Below are positions 35,050 through 41,970 of a stretch of 47,634 nucleotides of DNA, one piece after another. Numbering within the stretch: the stretch's first letter is position 1; every line of letters starts with the position of its first letter. The stretch comes from JBNKZU01 sp050301795 (lineage in GTDB: Bacteria > Pseudomonadota > Gammaproteobacteria > Thiohalomonadales > Thiohalomonadaceae): contig JBNKZU010000037.1 of assembly GCA_050301795.1 (NCBI GenBank), forward strand, positions 1 to 47,634, read 5' to 3'. A model generated the notes under the pieces. The model saw only the letters and a program-made list of their open reading frames with translations. It did not search any database and had not been told where the DNA came from. The position numbers and the translations under genes were made by a program.

Positions 35050-36585
35050 ATGAATATCTTTGGCCCCGAAGCAGTAATTGAACAGCGACTGAATAGTCTT
35101 GAGAAACATCTAAAAGATGAAAATCCGGTTTTGCTTGATGTTGTCACCACTTTTAAAGCGCTAGATCGCGTTGCTTATCGAATGGGAGTATTAAAACGTA
35201 CTGAGTCATTCGCAACCTTAATCCCATGGTGGCCACTAATCTCAATACTCGGAACATTCTCTGCAGGTAAGTCGACATTTATTAACTATCATTTAAAGAG
35301 TCAGTTACAAAGCTCAGGCAATCAGGCTGTCGATGACAAGTTTACTGTCATCTGTCACAGTAATGATGGTGTTGTACATACCTTGCCAGGACTTGCGCTG
35401 GATGCCGATCCAAGATTCCCGTTTTATCAAATCAGTGAAGAGATTGAAAAAGTAGCCGGAGGAGAGGGTAAGCGCATTGATGCCTATTTACAGCTAAAAA
35501 CATGTCCCAGTGAACAGTTGTTAGGAAAGATATTTATCGATTCTCCGGGATTTGATGCGGATGAGCAAAGAACCTCAACGCTCAGAATTACAGAACATAT
35601 TGTTAACCTTTCAGATTTAGTTTTGGTCTTTTTTGATGCAAGACATCCAGAGCCGGGCGCAATGCAGGATACGCTACAACACCTTGTTGCTGAAAGCATA
35701 CACCGATCAGATTCAAACAAATTTCTCTATATTCTCAATCAGATTGATACCGCAGCTCGAGAAGATAATCCTGAGGAGGTCTTTGGTGCATGGCAGCGTG
35801 CTATCGCGCAAAAAGGACTTACCGCCGGGCGATTCTACACAATCTATAATCCAGATGTATGCGTTCCGATTGAGGATGCCAATCTAAGAGAGCGTTTCGA
35901 ATCAAAACGCGATGCTGATCTTGCTGAGATCAATGACCGCATCCAACAGGTTGAGATTGAGCGCGCCTATCGCATCATTGGTGCACTTGAGAAGATGGCG
36001 CGTGATTTTGAAGAGCGCATCGTTCCAGTTGTGACACAAGGACTAGAAAAGTGGCGAAAACGCACCTTAATACTGGATGCTATTGTGTTTGGCTTGACCT
36101 TCGCGCTTATAGTAGCGGGAACAATACAGGCAGGTTACTGGAACGGATTAAGCTTCGAACCGCCATGGCTTGAATCTGTGACAGGTAGTGAACTCATCGC
36201 TTCTGGCGTTGCAGTCTTATTTTTGAGTTTGATCGTGTTTATCCATTTTAAACTTCGCCGAATTGCATCACGCTCGGTTGCAAAATGGATTACGAAGCAG
36301 ACACTTAATAAGGACGAGGCAAAACGTATTCTTGGAGCATTTAATCGAAGTACTACCGTTTGGCGAAGCCTGTTTTCAACCTCTCCCGCAGGATGGGGTA
36401 GAGGTGTAAAACGGAAATTAAACAAAATTATTGGTGAGACCGATCGCTTCGTTCAACGATTGAATGATCGTTACGCTGATCCCTCAGGAAATAAAAAAGC
36501 GACAATCCCAAGGAAGAGTGCAGTTGATATTCGAGAAGTGACACCTGAGAACAGCATGGTCGCAGAAAAAAATGGTAGTTCATGA
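35050..36585 (+). CDS. Dynamin-like GTPase with two membrane segments
   Basis: The 511-residue protein has a dynamin-type G domain. G1 is GTFSAGKST (residues 68-76), a threonine-containing switch I region follows (VDDKFTVICHS), G3 is DSPGF, and G4 is NQID. After a helical region, two hydrophobic segments (LDAIVFGLTFALIVAGTI, about 342-360, and SGVAVLFLSLIVFIHF, about 384-400) suggest a membrane hairpin, then a basic C-terminus. Bacterial dynamin-like proteins fuse, stabilise or remodel membranes; EHD-type members are the nearest fold. It ends the cluster, 11 bases after the TPR gene. The cellular role is not known. Confidence 0.85.
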   Translation: MNIFGPEAVIEQRLNSLEKHLKDENPVLLDVVTTFKALDRVAYRMGVLKRTESFATLIPWWPLISILGTFSAGKSTFINYHLKSQLQSSGNQAVDDKFTVICHSNDGVVHTLPGLALDADPRFPFYQISEEIEKVAGGEGKRIDAYLQLKTCPSEQLLGKIFIDSPGFDADEQRTSTLRITEHIVNLSDLVLVFFDARHPEPGAMQDTLQHLVAESIHRSDSNKFLYILNQIDTAAREDNPEEVFGAWQRAIAQKGLTAGRFYTIYNPDVCVPIEDANLRERFESKRDADLAEINDRIQQVEIERAYRIIGALEKMARDFEERIVPVVTQGLEKWRKRTLILDAIVFGLTFALIVAGTIQAGYWNGLSFEPPWLESVTGSELIASGVAVLFLSLIVFIHFKLRRIASRSVAKWITKQTLNKDEAKRILGAFNRSTTVWRSLFSTSPAGWGRGVKRKLNKIIGETDRFVQRLNDRYADPSGNKKATIPRKSAVDIREVTPENSMVAEKNGSS

Positions 36586-36606
36586 GTTATAACATGGCGA
36601 CAGAGA

Positions 36607-36624
36607 AACAATTCGTATATTGTT
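36607..36624. promoter_or_regulatory. AT-rich dyad upstream of uvrY
   Basis: AACAAT and ATTGTT form a 6-bp inverted repeat with a 6-base spacer about 30 bases before the uvrY ribosome-binding region. It could be an operator or chance in AT-rich DNA; no clear promoter could be assigned in the 67-base gap. Confidence 0.25.
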
Positions 36625-36652
36625 AAGCCTTTAACAAGGATCAAGACAAGTA

Positions 36653-37294
36653 ATGATTAGGGTATTAATCGTTGACGACCATGATTTAGTGCGAATGGGC
36701 ATTAGGCGTCTTATTGATGATCTTGAAGATATCGAGGTGGTCGGCGAAGCAGCCTCGGGTGAAGAGGCGATAAAGTTTATACGTGATGATGAGCCTAATG
36801 TTGTCCTAATGGATGTCTCAATGCCTGGTATTGGGGGCTTGGAGACAACACGAAAACTCAGTATCAGCCATCCTCATCTACCAATCGTTATTGTGACGGT
36901 TCATACCGAAGATCCTTTTCCTAATCGATTATTAAAAGCTGGAGCTGCGGGATATCTGCATAAAGGCTGTAATATTGAAGAGATTGAAAAGGCAATCATC
37001 GCAGTTCATCGGGGACAAAAATATGTCAGCCCTGATATCGCACAAGCATTGGCACTTGCTCTGTTACAAGGTACTGAGGATTCACCCTTTGATGCACTTT
37101 CAGAGAGAGAGATGCAGGTTTTGATGATGTTTGTTCGTGGTAACAAAGTCAGAGAGATCTCAAAGATGCTCAATCTCAGCCCTAAAACTGTCAGTACCTA
37201 TCGTTATCGTGTTTTTGAAAAGTTAGGCGTTAAGAATGACGCAGAGTTAACCCGCCTGGCCATGCGCCATGGTGTGCTAGAAGGCGTGGAGTAG
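36653..37294 (+). CDS. uvrY: GacA/UvrY-type response regulator
   Basis: This is the NarL-family response regulator of the BarA-UvrY (GacS-GacA) system, which activates small RNAs that titrate CsrA. The 213-residue protein has the receiver acidic pair D8-D9 and phosphorylation site D54 (VLMDVSMPG), and a C-terminal LuxR helix-turn-helix (LSEREMQVLMMFVRG, LNLSPKTVSTYRYRVFEKLG). The uvrY-uvrC-pgsA order is the conserved gammaproteobacterial arrangement. Its partner kinase is not in the window. Confidence 0.93.
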   Translation: MIRVLIVDDHDLVRMGIRRLIDDLEDIEVVGEAASGEEAIKFIRDDEPNVVLMDVSMPGIGGLETTRKLSISHPHLPIVIVTVHTEDPFPNRLLKAGAAGYLHKGCNIEEIEKAIIAVHRGQKYVSPDIAQALALALLQGTEDSPFDALSEREMQVLMMFVRGNKVREISKMLNLSPKTVSTYRYRVFEKLGVKNDAELTRLAMRHGVLEGVE

Positions 37295-37410
37295 AGCAAA
37301 ATAATAAAGCCTCTTTGCCTGCCGGTTTCAAACAGAACCACATTTGTTATTTTCCTGTATTCGTTTTAATCTTCTTCGCACATCTTCTAAATATGTAATT
37401 TCATACTGAC

Positions 37411-39252
37411 ATGTCCACATTTGATCATTCAAATTTTTTGAAAAAGGTGACAACCCGTCCCGGTGTCTATCGCATGATCAATAGTGATGGCGAGGTAATC
37501 TATGTCGGTAAGGCAAAAAATCTAAAAAAACGACTGGTAAGCTATTTCAGAAAGTCAGGTCTTGCTCCTAAAGTTGCAGCAATGGTGAAGCAGATCGACT
37601 CCATTGAGGTGGTCGTAACGCATACCGAAGGTGAGGCACTGCTCCTTGAAAACAACCTTATTAAAGGGCTTAAGCCTCGCTACAATATCCTTCTTCGGGA
37701 TGATAAAAGTTACCCATACCTGTTTTTATCAAACCAGGTATTTCCAAAGTTAACCTTTCATCGAGGCGCGAGGCGACATAAAGGGGAGTATTTTGGTCCT
37801 TTTGCCAGTGTGGTTGCCGTACGAGAAAGCCTGAATCTATTACAAAAACTCTTTCCGGTAAGACAGTGTGAAGATAGCTATTTCAGTAATCGAACACGCC
37901 CATGCCTGCAGTATCAGATCAAACGATGCAGTGCCCCGTGTGTCGGGCTTATTACTTCAGATGAATATGAACAGGATGTTCAACACACACGAATGTTTCT
38001 TCAAGGCAAGCATAACGAGGTGATCGATGCACTTGTTAAGCGAATGGAAGAGGCTTCAGCAAAGCTGGAGTTTGAAAAGGCATCTCGTTATCGGGATCAG
38101 ATTGTAAATCTAAGACGAGTGCAGGAGAAACAGTATGTCGTTAGCGGCAAAGGAGATCTCGATATCATTGCCGCAGTTCGTAAAGAAGGAATAAGTAGTG
38201 TCCAGATCTTCATTATTCGTGGCGGACAGAATCTGGGTAACAAAACACTGTTTCCGGCTCATGCTGAGGAGAGTGACCTTGAAGAGTTATTAACCGCGAC
38301 AATCGCTCAATACTATCTCAAAGGCGCAGGTGGCCAGAGTCATCCGGTTCCGTCTGAAATTGTTGTAAACCTAAAACTGCCCGATCAGAAGGTATTGGCT
38401 GAGGTGCTCAGTCAGCAACATGATAGCAAGGTAATCATCACAAGCTCAGTGCGCGGCGATCGTGCACGTTGGGTTCGCATGGCCGAGATGAATGCAAATC
38501 AGGCCTTGCTTTCGCGTATTACCAAACGAGAAAACTATCAAAACCGGCTAGAGTCACTGCAACAGATACTGCAACGAGATGATGCTGTGAATCGAATTGA
38601 GTGTTTCGATATCAGCCATACCATGGGCGAGTCGACGGTTGCTTCGTGTGTTGTGTTTGAGGGTGAAGGGATGAAGCGCAGTGATTACCGCAGGTACAAT
38701 ATCAACGGAATTACACCCGGTGATGATTATGCCGCAATGCATCAAGCACTATCACGTCGATATGGACGAATAAAACAGGAGGAGGGAGTCTATCCTGATC
38801 TTCTGTTGATCGATGGTGGGAAGGGGCAACTCACCCAGGCAGAAGAGGTATTATCAGAGCTTCAACTTATTGGTATTACGCTCGTCGGTGTAGCAAAGGG
38901 GAGTGATCGCCGAGTCGGGATGGAGCAGTTAGTGTTGTCGGGACAATCTCAGCCCATTATACTGCCAGCCGATTCAGGTGTATTACACCTAATTCAAGAG
39001 ATCAGAGATGAGGCGCATCGTTTCGCGATTACGGGTCATCGTGGACGACGGGCAAAAAAGCACAAACGATCTACACTGGAAGATATTCCCGGTTTAGGGC
39101 CGAAACGCCGTCAATTGTTAATCAAACAGTTTGGCGGTCTACAAGAGATCCAGCGCCTTGGTGTCGATGACCTCACCAAAATAAAAGGGATCAGTACTGA
39201 ACTGGCTCGCCGAATTTATGATGCACTGCATCCAGAAGATAATAAGCACTAA
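37411..39252 (+). CDS. uvrC: Excinuclease ABC subunit C
   Basis: UvrC makes both incisions in nucleotide excision repair. The 613-residue protein has an N-terminal GIY-YIG-type nuclease (PGVYRMINSDGEVIYVGKAK), a cysteine cluster (CEDSYFSNRTRPCLQYQIKR, continuing to CSAPC), a UVR motif around LVKRMEEASAKLEFEKAS, the RNase H-like endonuclease domain (ECFDISHTMGESTVASCVVF, and LIDGGKGQL) and a C-terminal double HhH (IPGLGPKRRQLLIKQFGG). It lies 7 bases before pgsA. Confidence 0.98.
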   Translation: MSTFDHSNFLKKVTTRPGVYRMINSDGEVIYVGKAKNLKKRLVSYFRKSGLAPKVAAMVKQIDSIEVVVTHTEGEALLLENNLIKGLKPRYNILLRDDKSYPYLFLSNQVFPKLTFHRGARRHKGEYFGPFASVVAVRESLNLLQKLFPVRQCEDSYFSNRTRPCLQYQIKRCSAPCVGLITSDEYEQDVQHTRMFLQGKHNEVIDALVKRMEEASAKLEFEKASRYRDQIVNLRRVQEKQYVVSGKGDLDIIAAVRKEGISSVQIFIIRGGQNLGNKTLFPAHAEESDLEELLTATIAQYYLKGAGGQSHPVPSEIVVNLKLPDQKVLAEVLSQQHDSKVIITSSVRGDRARWVRMAEMNANQALLSRITKRENYQNRLESLQQILQRDDAVNRIECFDISHTMGESTVASCVVFEGEGMKRSDYRRYNINGITPGDDYAAMHQALSRRYGRIKQEEGVYPDLLLIDGGKGQLTQAEEVLSELQLIGITLVGVAKGSDRRVGMEQLVLSGQSQPIILPADSGVLHLIQEIRDEAHRFAITGHRGRRAKKHKRSTLEDIPGLGPKRRQLLIKQFGGLQEIQRLGVDDLTKIKGISTELARRIYDALHPEDNKH

Positions 39253-39258
39253 ATCAGA

Positions 39259-39825
39259 ATGAAAATGACAATACCAAACATATTGACACTCATGCGGATT
39301 GCATTGATTCCGGTATTTGTCATCGCCTTCTATCTACCCTTTGAATGGTCACATCTTGCCGCTACCCTTATTTTTTGTGTTGCAGCAATTACCGATTGGT
39401 TTGATGGCTATCTCGCAAGACGGATGAATGAGATCTCACGATTTGGTGCATTTCTCGATCCAGTTGCAGATAAGCTGATGGTTGCAGCATCACTGGTACT
39501 TATTGTTGATGCCAATCCTGTAGGTTATTCAAGCATTTGGACTGCTATCCCGGCAATCGTGATCATCGGTCGCGAGATTGCAATCTCTGCACTTCGGGAG
39601 TGGATGGCAGAGGTTGGTGCTTCAAGCAAGGTTGCTGTAAGCATGATGGGAAAAGTAAAAACCACCGCGCAGATGGTTGCGATAGTGTTATTGTTGTTTC
39701 AAAACCCGCTATTTGGATTGCCCATTGCTCAAATCGGTCTAACGATGCTCTATATTTCAGCCATCTTGACCTTATGGTCGATGGTTAAATACCTTCAGGC
39801 CGCCAGATCTTCGATGAATGTCTAA
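39259..39825 (+). CDS. pgsA: CDP-diacylglycerol-glycerol-3-phosphate phosphatidyltransferase
   Basis: PgsA makes phosphatidylglycerol phosphate, using the CDP-diacylglycerol made by CdsA. The 188-residue membrane protein has the CDP-alcohol phosphatidyltransferase motif in DGYLARRMNEISRFGAFLDP then VADKL, with all the conserved aspartates and the glycine. Four or more membrane segments are visible. The start may be the ATG at 39259 or 39265; the ribosome-binding site is weak. No tRNA gene follows, unlike in several relatives. Confidence 0.96.
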   Translation: MKMTIPNILTLMRIALIPVFVIAFYLPFEWSHLAATLIFCVAAITDWFDGYLARRMNEISRFGAFLDPVADKLMVAASLVLIVDANPVGYSSIWTAIPAIVIIGREIAISALREWMAEVGASSKVAVSMMGKVKTTAQMVAIVLLLFQNPLFGLPIAQIGLTMLYISAILTLWSMVKYLQAARSSMNV

Positions 39826-39944
39826 TCCATCATCCGTTCAGCGTTTTAACACGGTTATTTACCCTTCATTTCTTCAATAATTTCCGAAAGTTACTACCTT
39901 TTTCCAAAAAATGCGGGTAAAATCGCCGGCTTGATCTGGATTGT

Positions 39945-39980
39945 GGGTTGCCTGATTGTAAGGCAGCCCTGTTTTGTTTG
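39945..39980 (+). terminator. Stable hairpin with T-rich tail in the rpsP leader
   Basis: GGGTTGCCT (39945-39953) pairs with AGGCAGCCC (39961-39969), one G-U pair in nine, around GATTGTA, followed by TGTTTTGTTTG. It looks like an intrinsic terminator, yet it lies only 19 bases before the rpsP start. It may attenuate rpsP-rimM-trmD-rplS, or end transcription coming from pgsA if a promoter lies beyond it. Confidence 0.6.
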
Positions 39981-39998
39981 TAGAGAACGAGGTTTTCG

Positions 39999-40244
39999 AT
40001 GGTAACCATTCGCATGTCACGAGGCGGCGCAAAGAAGCGTCCCTTTTATAACATTATTGTCACAGATAGCCGCAATCGCCGTGACGGCCGCTTTATTGAG
40101 CGTGTAGGCTTCTTCAACCCGACTGCTAAAGGCGGTGAAGAGCGTCTTCGTATTGAGCAGGAGCGCGTTGATTACTGGTTAGGCCAAGGTGCTCAAACGA
40201 GTGATCGTGTTGCATCTCTAATCAAAGAGAGTAAAGCTGCTTAA
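39999..40244 (+). CDS. rpsP: 30S ribosomal protein S16
   Basis: S16 is a small-subunit assembly protein. The 81-residue product begins MVTIRMSRGGAKKRPFYNII and has the family segment RDGRFIERVGFFNP. GAACGAGG provides the ribosome-binding site. It heads the universally linked rpsP-rimM-trmD-rplS operon. Confidence 0.98.
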   Translation: MVTIRMSRGGAKKRPFYNIIVTDSRNRRDGRFIERVGFFNPTAKGGEERLRIEQERVDYWLGQGAQTSDRVASLIKESKAA

Positions 40245-40269
40245 TATCCTTATCTCCAGGTAGGTTGAG

Positions 40270-40785
40270 ATGGCCGACAGTAAAGATAACTACATTATTG
40301 TTGGTAAAGTTTCGGGTGTATTTGGCGTTAAAGGTTGGGTGCGAGTCTATTCTCACACTGAACCTCGAGACAATATCCTCAGGTATAAGACTTGGTTCCT
40401 TGAGCAGCGCGGTCAGTGGGTTCCTTTTACCCTGACTAGCGGTCGCCAACATGGTAAAGGAATCATCGCACAGCTTGACGGTATTAATGACCGTGATATT
40501 GCTGCAACACTGGTTCAACGTAAGGTTGCGATTGATTCATCCCAGCTACCAGAGCTGGATAACGGTGAATTTTATTGGCGTGATCTTCTTGGGTTAGAGG
40601 TTCATAACAGCGATGGAACAGCATTCGGAAAGGTTGTCGATTTTTTGGAAACCGGTTCAAACGATGTGTTGATAGCACGCAATGGAGAGGTTGAACGATT
40701 GATCCCATATATCCCGGAACAAGTCATCTTAGATATCGATTTGGATAACGCTAAGATCACGGTAGATTGGGATCCGGAGTTCTAA
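40270..40785 (+). CDS. rimM: 16S rRNA processing protein RimM
   Basis: RimM assists maturation of the 30S head and binds S19. The 171-residue protein has the N-terminal barrel (IIVGKVSGVFGVKGWVRVYS) and a C-terminal PRC-barrel (LPELDNGEFYWRDLLGLEV, LIPYIPEQVILDID). It lies one base before trmD. Confidence 0.97.
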   Translation: MADSKDNYIIVGKVSGVFGVKGWVRVYSHTEPRDNILRYKTWFLEQRGQWVPFTLTSGRQHGKGIIAQLDGINDRDIAATLVQRKVAIDSSQLPELDNGEFYWRDLLGLEVHNSDGTAFGKVVDFLETGSNDVLIARNGEVERLIPYIPEQVILDIDLDNAKITVDWDPEF

Positions 40786-40786
40786 A

Positions 40787-41482
40787 TTGGTTCGGTTTGA
40801 TGTCATCACACTCTTTCCAGAGATGTTTGACTCAATCAGTCGTTTTGGTGTTTCTGCCAGAGCGTTAGAGCGAAACCTGTTTGAGCTTGGATTATGGAAT
40901 CCGCGAGATTATACAAAAGACCGTCATCGCACTGTTGATGATCGCCCCTACGGTGGTGGCCCTGGCATGGTGATGATGGTTGAGCCGCTAAGTGCAGCAA
41001 TTAAAGCGGCCAAAGAGGTTAAAGATGTACCTAGCAGGGTGATCTATCTTTCGCCGCAAGGCGTGCCGATGAACCAACAGAAAGTTCGCGAACTGGCGCA
41101 AGAGGAGCATCTGATTCTATTAGCAGGTCGATACGAAGGTGTTGATGAGCGTTTAATAGAGCTTGAGGTCGACGAGGAGCTATCACTTGGCGATTATGTG
41201 TTAAGCGGTGGCGAAATCGGTGCGATGGCGATCATCGATGCGGTAGTCCGGTTAATTCCGGGTGCTTTAGGGCATGAAGAGTCAGCAGAGCAGGACTCAT
41301 TTAGTGATGAACTGCTTGATTGTCCACACTACACACGACCTGAGGATTACAAAGGGCATAAGGTGCCTGAGGTTCTACTTAGTGGCAACCACAAAGCGAT
41401 TCGTGAGTGGCGTCACCAACAGGCGGTTGAAAGAACACGGCAGAGACGGCCAGATTTGTTGAAAAGTTCCAAATCGGGTTAG
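40787..41482 (+). CDS. trmD: tRNA (guanine37-N1)-methyltransferase
   Basis: TrmD methylates G37 next to the anticodon to prevent frameshifting and is a SPOUT-family knotted methyltransferase. The 231-residue product shows DVITLFPEMF, DRPYGGGPGMVMM, the knot segment LLAGRYEGVDERLIE and SLGDYVLSGGE. The start is TTG at 40787, supported by GGAG at 40776-40779 and immediate continuation into the conserved N-terminus. Product is slightly shorter than the E. coli enzyme at the C-terminus. Confidence 0.97.
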   Translation: MVRFDVITLFPEMFDSISRFGVSARALERNLFELGLWNPRDYTKDRHRTVDDRPYGGGPGMVMMVEPLSAAIKAAKEVKDVPSRVIYLSPQGVPMNQQKVRELAQEEHLILLAGRYEGVDERLIELEVDEELSLGDYVLSGGEIGAMAIIDAVVRLIPGALGHEESAEQDSFSDELLDCPHYTRPEDYKGHKVPEVLLSGNHKAIREWRHQQAVERTRQRRPDLLKSSKSG

Positions 41483-41544
41483 TTTTAGTCTCAATAAGCC
41501 ATAAATTGAGTGAATTAATGCGAGAATCTACATATAAAACTGTG

Positions 41545-41550
41545 TATAAT
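41545..41550 (+). promoter_or_regulatory. Possible internal promoter -10 before rplS
   Basis: A consensus TATAAT lies 29 bases before the rplS ATG, in the 97-base gap after trmD. No good -35 is found at 16-18 bases, so it would be weak or need an activator. It could uncouple L19 expression, needed at ribosomal level, from the low-abundance TrmD. Confidence 0.3.
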
Positions 41551-41579
41551 TCGCGCAAATTTTTTTGGGAGTTCAAAAA

Positions 41580-41936
41580 ATGAGCAATATTATCGAGCAG
41601 ATCGAAGCGGAGCAGATGACCCGCGAGATTCCTGAGTTTGGTTCAGGTGACACGGTGGTAGTACAGGTTAAGGTAAAAGAGGGTAGCCGTGAGCGTCTTC
41701 AGGCGTTCGAAGGTGTTGTTATTGCGAAAAGCAATCGTGGCCTGAACTCCTCTTTCACCGTTCGCAAGATTTCACATGGCGAAGGTGTTGAGCGTGTATT
41801 CCAGACATATAGTCAGCAGATTGATTCTATCGAAGTGAAGCGCCGTGGTGATGTTCGTCGCGCTAAACTCTACTATCTGCGTGAGCGTTCAGGTAAATCT
41901 GCACGTATTAAAGAAAAGCTTAACGTCAAAAAGTAA
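41580..41936 (+). CDS. rplS: 50S ribosomal protein L19
   Basis: L19 sits at the subunit interface. The 118-residue product begins MSNIIEQIEAEQMTREIPEF and contains FEGVVIAKSNRGLNSSFTVR and RAKLYYLRERSGKSARI. The ATG at 41580 is preferred over an in-frame TTG at 41565 because TGGGAG lies 8 bases before it. It ends the rpsP operon; the terminator lies 60 bases on, within the next gene. Confidence 0.98.
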   Translation: MSNIIEQIEAEQMTREIPEFGSGDTVVVQVKVKEGSRERLQAFEGVVIAKSNRGLNSSFTVRKISHGEGVERVFQTYSQQIDSIEVKRRGDVRRAKLYYLRERSGKSARIKEKLNVKK

Positions 41937-41970
41937 TCGGGATTTTTCCCTATTACTTAAGTGGTTGCGG

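Noticed and set aside
39826..39998. Search for tRNA genes after pgsA
   Set aside because: Only a terminator-like hairpin and leader sequence are present; no tRNA arms.
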